Shown piece by piece: positions 1 to 9,799 of a DNA stretch of 64,000 nucleotides (position 1 is the first letter of the stretch; every line of letters starts with the position of its first letter). Source of the stretch: Allium sativum (Eukaryota > Streptophyta > Magnoliopsida > Asparagales > Amaryllidaceae); contig CM060924.1 in assembly GCA_030737875.1 (NCBI GenBank), positions 152,204,197 to 152,268,196 on the forward strand, read 5' to 3'. The notes beneath the pieces were generated by a model that did no database searches, was not told where the DNA came from, and saw only the letters and a program-made list of their open reading frames with translations. A program made the translations under genes and the position numbers.

Positions 1-229
1 CTTCATAAGGTTGCTAATCTTGAGTTTGGTGAGTTTCTATCACTTTAACATCAACTGTTAAAGTAAGTAGATTGGGTATAATGAGACCTATGGTCTTAAA
101 TGCGGATTAGTGAGTTTGAATCATGTATAATGATATGTTACTCTATGTTGTTCTATGTTTATGCATATTTGATAAGTTGGTTTATGCATGCTTAATAAGT
201 TGATTTATGCATGTTTAACAAGTTGATAT

Positions 230-780
230 ATGCATGTTTAATAAGTGGATTTATGCATATTTAATAAGTGGAATTATGCATGTTTAGCAAAGTGAGTTAT
301 GCAAGTTGAAAGTGATATGCAAGTTAAGTATATGTTTAAATGCAAGTTGAAAGTGATATGCAAGTTATGCATGCTTATGCAAGTGTATGGATGCTTATGC
401 AAGTCATGTATATGTTTAAATGCAAGATTTATGTGATATGCAAGTTATGCATGCTTATGCGAGTATATGAATGCCTTTGCAAGATATGTATATGCTTAAA
501 TGACATGATATGCAAGTTATGCAAGTATGTGAATGCTTATGCAAGTATGTGGATGCTTATGCAAGTATGTGAATGCTTATGCAAGTTATGTGTATGCTTA
601 AATGCATGTTTAACATGTTATGCAAGTTATGAGAATGCCTATATGCAAGTTCAACATGTTATGCAAGATATGTGTATGATAATATGCAAGCTCATATGCA
701 ACATGTTATGCAAATCATGTGTATGAAAATATGCAAGTTTGGGTTATATGTAGTTGGGTTAATATATGCTCATATATGCA
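230..780 (+). repeat. ATGCAAGT/TTATGCATG-rich degenerate tandem repeats in A 5' LTR
   Basis: About 17 exact ATGCAAGT motifs, plus near matches, spaced roughly 10-40 bp, with interspersed ATGCATG (RY-like) motifs. The same array is at 8706-9256 in the 3' LTR. It lies downstream of the TATA box, so in transcribed sequence. The 128-codon open frame across it is a by-product of the repeat. Confidence 0.85.
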
Positions 781-1098
781 AGTTGACATCCTCTTAACCC
801 ATGACAAAGTTGTATGTTAAACCCATGATATTTGTGATGATCTTCCCCTTAGTATGTCATGTAACGAGAACGATTTACGTGGGGAACGATGGGGTTGGTA
901 AATATGTTAATAAATGAATGTTTGGGTATGATTAAGCATACCATAAAAATAAATTACCATAAGTGGGAATTTACCTATTGAGTTAGGTCTACCCCATGGG
1001 AATTTACCTATTGAGTTAGGTCTACCCATGTTATGGAAAACTTGATATTAATTAGGGATGATTAATATGGGGGTGATTAATTAGGCGTAATTAATCGA

Positions 1099-1197
1099 CT
1101 AAGACACGAGGTTGGACTCATTTGTAGTGTAAAACTGCCCGGACCCGACCGGCTTAACCAGTTGCTACAAATGTCAGCCCAATGTGAGAGGTCTTAG
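1099..1197 (+). other. Hairpin module 1 of element A (5' LTR)
   Basis: Inverted repeats nest from outside in: CTAAGAC/GTCTTAG, TTGG/CCAA, CATTTGTAG/CTACAAATG, AACTG/CAGTT, then CCGG/CCGG around ACCCGA. The core CTGCCCGGACCCGACCGG is shared with modules in C and D. The 3' LTR copy is 9575-9673. Confidence 0.8.
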
Positions 1198-1221
1198 CCA
1201 TAAATTAAATACGTGATTAAG

Positions 1222-1323
1222 GTAAAGACACGAGGTTAGACTCTATTATGATGTAAGACTGCCCGGATTCTACCGGCTTAACCAGGCGGTCATAACAGCC
1301 AGTCTAATGTGGGAGGTCTTTAC
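1222..1323 (+). other. Hairpin module 2 of element A (5' LTR)
   Basis: Stems GTAAAGAC/GTCTTTAC, TTAGACT/AGTCTAA and TTATGA/TCATAA surround the CTGCCCGG core. In the 3' LTR copy (9698-9799) the inner stem is the longer CTGTTATGA/TCATAACAG; the 5' copy has one mismatch there. Stem sequences differ from module 1 but remain complementary. Confidence 0.8.
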
Positions 1324-2666
1324 GGGAGATCACGGTCTTAATTAATTAAGAAACACTTAACCATAATAGCATGTAGTGGGACATGAGGGGTTAAGTGGGT
1401 GCCTTGGGTGGCATGAGGAAATTTGGTGGTTGCCTTGGGTGGCATGTGGAATCTAGTGGGTTGCCTTGGGTGGCAATAGAAAATACGATTAGAATACTTA
1501 ACCAAGAGAAACATGTAATTAAACATGATTAAAGGGTTAAGTGGGATACACTAGATATTTGACAAGCTTAAGTGGGTAGCTTGTGGGGGCCCATTTCAAC
1601 CAATATCCCAAACGTATCTTTGTGGGCTCGACCCATGTCGAGTGACGGGACACACATATTGGGCTTGATTATAAGAGGCCAAAACGGGTTAGCGGTGGCA
1701 ACGCAAGTCCAACGGGTTTCATATGCGTGTGTGGGCCCGGGCTGGTTGATAAGCCGTTGTTGCATCGTGTAGATATAAAGCCGTGCACCGTTTGTATTGG
1801 GTAGCCACTTTAGGGGAGTGATACACCCCACTGTGGGACCAACACGGGTATCTACGGTAGGGAGCCGATCGCTTGGGGAGTAGTGGGTACACCTAATAAA
1901 AATAGGGGCAGACGGCACCTATGTAGGGGTACACGAAACTACTGGGTAAGAATACTGGGTACACCTAGTGGAGATAGGGGCAGACGGCACCTATGTAGTG
2001 GGCTAGGGGTACATGAAACTACTGGGGAAATTTTCTAAGTCCTTGGAAGGGATCAACCCTTAAGTAGGAATGACTGGTGTGGTGCAGTTAGTAATTATCC
2101 TTGGGAGGGTAGATGCGTCCTGACGGTTATCTTAGTTTATCCTAAGTCTACCAAGCTGCTTAGTGTAGCCATTCATCCCCAGATATTACCGTAGGGCAAG
2201 TTTATATCTTCTCTGGTTACTTTAATGATTATATTGTTAAAGTTATAGGACTCACTCAGACTTATGTCTGACCCCGTTGTTTTTATCTTTTTTCCCAACC
2301 CTCAGGTCCTACGGTGGATCCTAGCGGTAGTAGAGCTTGATCGGATTGCTGTTCCAGTCTTTAGGAGCTTGGGTAGATGTAAAGCTCCAGTTATCCAGTT
2401 ATCTTTTCTTTTGTTATGGCTATTGTATGAGAGAGTGGGATTATGTACTTCTTTATTTTGATGGATATTGTACTTGACTTTTATCATGGTTTTATGATGT
2501 AACCAGACATGTTTATTTCCGCTGTTATGAGATGATGTTTTAAAATTTCAAGTACTATTTATATCTGTCTTGTTGTAATTTTTCTGTTCTATATTCACTA
2601 AAATACTCCACCGATGCTATGGCATTCCCTTTGTGAGTGACCCTAGCGGGCGTGGGGTGTTACACG

Positions 2667-2678
2667 TGGTATCAGAGC
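2667..2678 (+). other. Primer binding site of element A (tRNA-iMet)
   Basis: TGGTATCAGAGC is complementary to the 3' end of plant initiator tRNA-Met and lies two bases after the 5' LTR, the standard minus-strand primer site of plant LTR retrotransposons. Confidence 0.95.
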
Positions 2679-2861
2679 AAAGGTTACCGGAACAGATAAA
2701 ATTTTTAGAAAACTATTTTTCTAAAACATTTTTGGAAAAGATATTTTCAAAAACATGTCTTTTAAGAGAAAAGTTTTTGAAAGAAAAGCATAATCCCCAA
2801 TAGCCATATCTATATCCTTCGAATCCTTCGTTTTGAATCTTTCCTAATTTTTCGTTTCAGC

Positions 2862-3593
2862 ATGGCCGAGAATCTTATCTTTCCGGAGGGTGTGACGGTA
2901 CCAGTATGGTATAGGAGATTGATGGAGGCTAGGGCCACCACTGCGGGTCCAGCAAGTGTTACTCCACCAACCGTAGCACCCGATCTTCCTCCTCCCCCTC
3001 CTCCTTGCACGGATAATTTTGCTAAGACTTGCAAGGAATTTAAAGCTATGGGAGGAAAACCTTTTCAAGGATCTGAAACCTTTGTGGAGGCTAGAGATTG
3101 GCGTAAAGAGGTGGAAGAGTTGATAGATATCTTTGAGATGGAAGAAGGGAAGAAAGTCAAGTTGGCTGCTTGGTTAATGAAGGGAGAGGCCTCATTCTGG
3201 TGGGAGGTTACTAATGGAGAACGCCCCGTTGACTCTTGGGCGGATTTTAGGCAAAGATTTGTGGCAAAGTTTCTCTCAAGGGCGGAGGAAAACTTGTATA
3301 TGGAAAGATTCTTGACTCTAAAGCAAGGAAATCTTTCGGTGAAGGAATATGTTAACAAGTTTAATCAATTGGCAAGGTTTGGCCTAGACATGGTGAATAC
3401 ACCGGAGAAGAAGGCTTTGCGGTTCGTGAAAGGCTTAAATGAACCGATGCATGGGTTGGCTATGACTCATATCCCTATGGGGGCCACCTTTGAGAAGCTA
3501 GTTAACATGGCACTCATGTATGAGGAAGAGAAGGGTCCTAATGCTAATAAGGCACCCGAGAAGAAGGGAGATCAAAAGAGACCTCAACAATAG
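2862..3593 (+). pseudogene. gag: Element A gag, capsid part, ending at an in-frame TAG
   Basis: Encodes 243 residues and begins at the first ATG after the PBS leader, in a good context (AGCATGG). The N-terminus is Pro-rich (about residues 26-50). A retrotransposon gag capsid domain (about residues 65-205) has the usual FWWEVTNGERP and YVNKFNQLARF segments. The protein should form the virus-like particle that packages element RNA. TAG at 3591-3593 stops it just before the two zinc knuckles, which continue in the same frame. The context is CAA TAG CAA, reminiscent of leaky stops, but a CAG-to-TAG change is the simpler reading. Element C's gag aligns well with it. Confidence 0.88.
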
Positions 3594-4556
3594 CAAAGCA
3601 AAGGTGGGAAAGGCAACGGTGGCAAGGGCAAGAAGAAGAAGTGTTTCAATTGTAGGACACCTGGCCACCTAAGCAAGGATTGTCGCAAGAAGAAGAAGAC
3701 TGGCTGCTTCCACTGTGGAGAAGCAGGGCACTTAGTGAAGGATTGCCCTAAGAAGGGGCAAAGGACGGGATCTACCTCAGGAGGACAGGTGCAAGCTCTT
3801 ATGGCACCGAGTCAGGCTAGGGGGCAAGTACAGGCTCTCGCGGTTCCACCGATTCAGGAGAGAGGTAGAACTATTTCCGTTGAAAGTCTGGTTTTTCTAT
3901 TTGACCATCCTGTCCGTACATTGTTTGATTCAGGCGCATCGCATTCGTTTATCTCATCATCATTAGTTGAGTCACTGCACTTAGACACCAGTCTGGTAGA
4001 TGATCCCTTGGTTGTTTCAAACCCAATTGGGGGCTCCACTTATTTGTCCATGATATGTTTGGGTTTGAAGATTTCTATACTTAGCATTGAGTTTAGATGT
4101 GATGCCTTTGTATTGGGCTTCACGGGCTATGGGTTGATTTTGGGCATGGACTGGTTATCCAGTAATGGTGCCGTTCTTGATTGCGAAAGGAGAGTTGTTA
4201 GGCTGATGACCCGCTTGGGTAACACTCTCGAGATTTCTTGTAATCCCAGGGACTCTGTTATGCTAAGTTATCTTGAATCGCTTGACGCTTCGGTCGAGAG
4301 TTTACAATCTGTTAGAGTGGTCCGGGAATATCCGGATGTGTTTGAGGAGGTGAAGGGCTTACCTCCGAAGCGGGAGATTGACTTCCGAATATATTTGGTG
4401 GATAATGCTAAACCGGTATCTTTACCAGTGCGCCACATGGCTCCTCGTGAGAGGAGGGAACTCCATAAGCAAGTAGGGGAGTTGCTTGAGAAGGGGTTCA
4501 TAAGACGAAGCATATCGGAGTGGGGGTGCTCCAGTAATATTTGCTACGAAGGCTGA
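3594..4556 (+). pseudogene. Element A gag zinc knuckles, aspartic protease and start of RT
   Basis: Same frame as the gag start, downstream of the TAG. Two CX2CX4HX4C knuckles (CFNCRTPGHLSKDC from 3642, then CFHCGEAGHLVKDC) should bind genomic RNA. The protease has the active-site segment FDSGASHSFI (about 3926-3955) and a later GLILGMDWLSSNGA segment typical of gypsy proteases. The N-terminal RT region starts with PDVFEEVKGLPP. The frame is lost at a five-G run (4522-4526) and meets a stop at 4554-4556. The RT continues in the +1 frame. Confidence 0.88.
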
Positions 4557-7251
4557 TGGGTCCCTCAGACTTTGTGTAGACTATAGAGAACTCAACAAGC
4601 TCGCAAAGAAGAATAGACACCCATTGCCGAGGATTGATGATCTTTTCGATCAGTTGGTTGGCGCTTCAGTATTTTCTCAGTTGGACTTAGCCACGGGGTT
4701 TCATCAGTTAAGGGTGGCTGAGGATAGCATAAACAAGACTGCCTTTAGGACTCCGGATGGTTTTTATGAGTGGCTGGTGATGCCATTTGGGTTGACGAAC
4801 GCCCCTGCATACTTTGTTGATTTGATGAGTAGGGTGTTCAGGGAGTTCCTTAATAAATTCGTGGTGGTCTTTGTGGATGATATCTTAGTATTTTCTAAGA
4901 GTGAAGAAGAGCATGCCTTACATCTTGGGGAAGTGTTGAAGACTCTTCGAGCACATAGCCTTAAGGTTAAATTCTCTAAATGTCACTTCTGGAGGAGGGA
5001 AGTGCGGTTCTTGGGGCACGTGGTCTCCAAGGAAGGGATAGCTGTGGATCCCGCGAAGGTAGTATCAATTCAGGATTGGAAGGTTCCGAAGAATGCTACC
5101 GAAGTAAGAAGTTTCTTGGGCTTGGCGGGTTATTATAGGAAGTTTATTAAAGACTTCGCGAAGATATCAGCCCCATTAACCCGCTTAACAAAGAAGAATC
5201 TTGTTTTCACATGGGACGTAGATTGTGATGATGCGTTCCGACGGTTAAAGAGAGCTTTAACCACCGCTCCAGTTTTAGTGTTGCCATATGGGAGCAAGCC
5301 ATTTGTTGTCTATACCGATGCCTGTGGGACAGGACTTGGCGCAGTCTTAGTGCAAGAGGGAAGGGTAATAGCCTATGGTGGAAGGCAGTTGAGGGCACAT
5401 GAGAAAAATTACCCTACCCATGATCTAGAGCTGGCCGCTATTGTTTTTGCGCTTAAGATTTGGCGCCATTATCTTCTTGGTGAGAGATTCGAGTTGTTCA
5501 CTGACCATAAATCATTGAAGTACTTGTTCTCTCAGAAGGATTTAAACTTAAGACAGCAAAGGTGGATGGAGTTTTTGGCATCCTATGATTTCGAGATAGC
5601 GTACACCCCTGGCAAGGGTAACGTGGTGGCGGACGCCTTGAGCAGGAAGAGGTTGTCCTTGAGTCCATTGTTCGTGGAACTACAAAGCTTGGAGTTTATC
5701 TCGATGTTCGATTTCAGACCTTCCATTGATTATGTACCCGGTTTGCTAGCTTCTTTGGAAGTTAGACCTACTCTTTTGGGGCGGATTGGAGAAGCACAGA
5801 GGGACGACCCACAGTTGGTTGAGTTGATAGAGAAGCTCATAAGGGGGGAGTCGTCCAGCCATTTGAGTAGGTACACCCTAGACGATAGGGGGTGCTTGCG
5901 TAGGGATGGTAGACTTTGTGTACCGCTAGATGAAGGGTTGAGGAAGGTTATTCTTGATGATGCACACCGTTCTAGGATGACCATTCATCCCGGTGGGGAT
6001 AAGATGTACCAAGACATGAAAAGGGTTTTCTTCTGGGCCGGTATGAAGAAAGATGTGGCCGAATATGTCGCTCGATGTTTGGTGTGCCAGCAAGTGAAGG
6101 AGGAGCAAAGGAAACCAGGTGGGTTGCTTCACCCATTGGAGGTTCCGCAATGGAAGTGGGATAGCGTCTCGATGAATTTTATTGACGGGTTACCCAGGTC
6201 GAGGAAGGGTAATACAGGAATTTGGGTGGTGGCAGATAGACTTACTAAGAGCGCCCATTTCATACCTGTGAAGAGCAAGAGGACCGCTCCATGGCTAGCT
6301 TCTGTATATCTTCGAGAGATAGTTCGATTGCATGGGGTACCCTCTAGCATAGTTAGTGATCAAGATCCTATCTTCACTAGCGAGTTCTGGAGAAGTTTGC
6401 AAGAAGCAGTGGGGACTCAATTGTGTCTGAGCACCGCATATCATCCTCAGACAGACGGCCAGACTGAGAGGGTGAATCGTGTTCTAGAGGACCTTTTGAG
6501 GCTTTGTATCTTAGATATTGGAGGTACATGGGAAGAGCATCTTCCATTGGTGGAGTTCGCATATAATAACAGCTTTCAGTCCAGTATTGGTATGGCTCCT
6601 TTCGAAGCTCTCTATGGAAGGCCTTGTCGATCACCTACATGTTGGTGGGAATCTACGGATAAGATCTTGCTTGGGCCCGATATGATTAGGGAGACTTCTG
6701 AGAAGATTGACTTGATTCGAAGAAGGATGAAAGCAGCACAGGATAGGCAAAAATCTTATGCGGACAAGAGAAGGACGGATCTTGAGTTTGAGGTTGGGGA
6801 TATGGTTTTTGTCAAGGTATCTCCGTTGAGAAATGTTGTTCGCTTCGGATCCGTTGGGAAGTTAGCACCGAGGTTTGTTGGGCCGTTTCCTATCAAGGAA
6901 AGGATTGGACGGATGGCATATAGGGTGGAGTTGCCCGACAGACTTAGTGGTGTTCATGATGTATTCCATGTATCACATCTGAGGAAGTGCTTACATGAGA
7001 CCGCAGAGGTGGTAGAGCCAAGCTTGCTTAGAGATGTAGAGGTTGAGCGTGATGCGACAATTCGACGAGCTCCTACTCGCATCCTTGGGTCAGAGACTAG
7101 GAAATTGAGGAATCGAGAGGTTCAGCTAGTCAAAGTGCAATGGGGAGAAGATGAGAGCAACGCGACTTGGGGGACGGAAGCGAAGATGCGTTCATTGTAC
7201 CCATTTCTTTTTGAGGGTATGTCTTTACTTTCTCCTTTATCGCTTGTCTAG
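4527..7251 (+). pseudogene. pol: Element A pol: RT, RNase H, integrase, chromodomain (frameshifted from protease)
   Basis: Open from just after the frameshift; the first ATG is at 4624 (875 residues from there; numbering below uses it). RT catalytic residues are D21 and FVDD 83-86. RNase H residues are D232, E269, D294 and D337. Integrase has an HHCC zinc domain (about 440-490) and a DD35E core in which the first Asp position is Asn (N518, AAT at 6175-6177); D579 and E615 are kept with normal spacing (61 and 36). A chromodomain (about 815-865, [20 protein letters not shown]) ends the protein and in this family guides insertion into heterochromatin. Length and order fit a full chromoviral pol. 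The Asn change and the upstream frameshift make this copy unlikely to act on its own. Confidence 0.92.
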
Positions 7252-7782
7252 TACTTATCTTATCTTTGGTATGTCCTCTCGTTAGTACCTTTGACCTTTA
7301 GATAGGGTAAACCTATGGTTGAAACATGTGTTTGAGACATGTTATGGTTGATGGATGCAAGTGGATGCAAGTGTTTGCTAGTGGTTGCTCGTGGATGCAT
7401 ATACACACACTCTAGGCACTAGATCGACTCAGTCACTTCATATTGCATATTGTATAAAAAAATTGTGTGTAGGAAAATATATTTATGGATGTATTATCAC
7501 ATGGATGATGCATTTTGGTGAATGATTGTGCACTCATGTAGATATTGTATGTGTCGATAGGGTTCTCTCGCATACATAATGGATGCATGGCACTATCATG
7601 GTTTGCATATGTTCATACATTAGATAGGGAACATATACACACACTTTTTGCATATGCTCATACATCATTAGAAACTGTTTAAGGACAATGGATGCCCGTG
7701 GTTGATGGTTTGAGTAGATGGTTGTTTGGATGGTAGGATATGCATTCTCCTTAGCCTAGAGATTTCGGGGACGAAATCCTTT
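7252..7782 (+). other. Conserved non-coding 3' region of element A
   Basis: About 530 bp between the pol stop and the PPT, with no ORF. Blocks such as CACACACTTTTTGCATATG and GGCACTAGATCG recur in C (49414-49944), and the first recurs in D (about 53770-53850). Their survival in the gag-only element C suggests a cis-acting role (inference). Confidence 0.7.
7761..7778 (+). other. Hairpin upstream of PPT, element A
   Basis: GATTTC, loop GGGGAC, GAAATC: a 6-bp stem ending four bases before the PPT. Equivalents are in C (49923-49940), D (53704-53721) and, with a changed but complementary stem, B (25596-25613). Confidence 0.7.
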
Positions 7783-7795
7783 AAGGAGGGGAGAA
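7783..7795 (+). other. Polypurine tract of element A
   Basis: AAGGAGGGGAGAA abuts the TGTAACACCCC start of the 3' LTR; it is the expected plus-strand DNA priming site. Confidence 0.93.
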
Positions 7796-8084
7796 TGTAA
7801 CACCCCGAATTTTAGTTAATACTAAAATTCGCTAATTATAGGATAAATAATCTCAGACGTGGGAATTGGGGGTAACGGGCTGCGTTATTGCGTTCGTCTC
7901 GGAAAAATACGCGAAATAGAGTCCGAGTTTTCGAAAATCGGAGTCCGTATGGCCCGGTTATGGCCCAAGGAAGTTTGCAGAAAAATTAGAGCTAAAAACA
8001 GATTTAGGAATTTAAATTTAAATTTAAATTCAGATTTGGAATGGGCCAGGCGGGGTCAGGCGGGAAGCTTCCCGCCCAACCCAT

Positions 8085-8150
8085 GTCGACAGGGCTGTCG
8101 ACAGGCCTGTCGACAGGGGTGTCGACATGCCTGTCGACTTGCCTGTCGAC
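8085..8150 (+). repeat. Array of six GTCGAC motifs in A U3
   Basis: GTCGAC occurs at 8085, 8098, 8109, 8121, 8133 and 8145, so every 11-13 bp, 150-215 bp upstream of the TATA box. Similar arrays lie at the same place in C and D LTRs. Confidence 0.85.
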
Positions 8151-8301
8151 AGGGTGGCACCGTTCTGTGAACCTGGGTGCACCAGGTTGCACCAGGTTGG
8201 GTTTCAGGCTGGCTAGGAGGGCTGGTTCTAGAGATTTCCTAAATCTAAGGGTCCTAAATTAATCTAGGGTTAATCTAAAGGGCCTAAAACACTCTCTTAA
8301 T

Positions 8302-8310
8302 CTATAAATA
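8302..8310 (+). promoter_or_regulatory. TATA box of element A LTR
   Basis: CTATAAATA about 507 bp into the LTR; transcription would start near 8335-8340. ATGGCCTCATGCCGCC follows at 8351, a variant of the leader motif found in other LTRs here. Confidence 0.7.
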
Positions 8311-9574
8311 CACCCTAAACCTACCTTAATCCTTACCAAAATTAGAAATAATGGCCTCATGCCGCCAAATTAAATCCTAAGAGAAGCCTCCACTAATCAA
8401 AGAAGAAAGTGGCAAGCTAATTCCTCTCTAATCAATCTTTAATCATCATTATCTTCATAGTTAGCAACTAATTCTACTTCATAAGGTTGCTAATCTTGAG
8501 TTTGGTGAGTTTCTATCACTTTAACATCAATTGTTAAAGTAAGTAGATTGGGTATAATGAGACCTATGGTCTTAAATGCGGATTAGTGAGTTTGAATCAT
8601 GTATAATGATATGTTACTCTATGTTGTTCTATGTTTATGCATATTTGATAAGTTGGTTTATGCATGCTTAATAAGTTGATTTATGCATGTTTAACAAGTT
8701 GATATATGCATGTTTAATAAGTGGATTTATGCATATTTAATAAGTGGAATTATGCATGTTTAGCAAAGTGAGTTATGCAAGTTGAAAGTGATATGCAAGT
8801 TAAGTATATGTTTAAATGCAAGTTTAACGTGATATGCAAGTTATGCATGCTTATGCAAGTGTATGGATGCTTATGCAAGTCATGTATATGTTTAAATGCA
8901 AGATTTATGTGATATGCAAGTTATGCATGCTTATGCGAGTATATGAATGCCTTTGCAAGATATGTATATGCTTAAATGACATGATATGCAAGTTATGCAA
9001 GTATGTGAATGCTTATGCAAGTATGTGGATGCTTATGCAAGTATGTGAATGCTTATGCAAGTTATGTGTATGCTTAAATGCATGTTTAACATGTTATGCA
9101 AGTTATGAGAATGCCTATATGCAAGTTCAACATGTTATGCAAGATATGTGTATGATAATATGCAAGCTCATATGCAACATGTTATGCAAATCATGTGTAT
9201 GAAAATATGCAAGTTTGGGTTATATGTAGTTGGGTTAATATATGCTCATATATGCAAGTTGACATCCTCTTAACTCATGACAAAGTTGTATGTTAAACCC
9301 ATGATATTTGTGATGATCTTCCCCTTAGTATGTCATGTAACGAGAACGATTTACGTGGGGAACGATGGGGTTGGTAAATATGTTAATAAATGAATGTTTG
9401 GGTATGATTAAGCATACCATAAAAATAAATTACCATAAGTGGGAATTTACCTATTGAGTTAGGTCTACCCCATGGGAATTTACCTATTGAGTTAGGTCTA
9501 CCCATGTTATGGAAAACTTGATATTAATTAGGGATGATTAATATGGGGGTGATTAATTAGGCGTAATTAATCGA

Positions 9575-9799
9575 CTAAGACACGAGGTTGGACTCATTTG
9601 TAGTGTAAAACTGCCCGGACCCGACCGGCTTAACCAGTTGCTACAAATGTCAGCCCAATGTGAGAGGTCTTAGCCATAAATTAAATACGTGATTAAGGTA
9701 AAGACACGAGGTTAGACTCTGTTATGATGTAAGACTGCCCGGATTCTACCGGCTTAACCAGGCGGTCATAACAGCCAGTCTAATGTGGGAGGTCTTTAC
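9575..9799 (+). other. Hairpin doublet of element A (3' LTR copy)
   Basis: Second copy of the paired modules at 1099-1323, at the constant offset of 8476. The module 2 inner stem is perfect here (CTGTTATGA/TCATAACAG). Confidence 0.8.

Larger units (their letters stand above)
63..2305 (+). other. Predicted intron in the LTR leader of element A
   Basis: A strong donor (AA|GTAAGT at 63; alternative TTTG|GTGAGT at 29) and a pyrimidine-rich tract ending in CTCAG|GTCC at 2305 would define an intron of about 2.24 kb. It lies downstream of the LTR TATA box (seen in the 3' copy at 8302) and upstream of gag. Without splicing, the gag start would follow a leader of about 3 kb with many upstream ATGs. 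The same arrangement recurs in C, D and B. This is inference from splice-site consensus; no transcript evidence is available. Confidence 0.45.
1..2664 (+). repeat. 5' LTR of element A (partial)
   Basis: Matches 8477-11140 almost base for base and ends ...GGGGTGTTACA at 2664, two bases before the PBS. It holds, in order, ATGCAAGT-rich repeats (230-780), the hairpin doublet (1099-1323), three TTGCCTTGGGTGGCA units (about 1397-1475), and a pyrimidine tract plus CAG (about 2275-2305). The U3 part with the TATA box is outside the window but is seen in the 3' copy. Confidence 0.95.

Noticed and set aside
340..726. 128-codon open frame rich in MQV/CKL
   Set aside because: It is a translation of the ATGCAAGT repeat; the near copy at 8834-9202 is only the other LTR.
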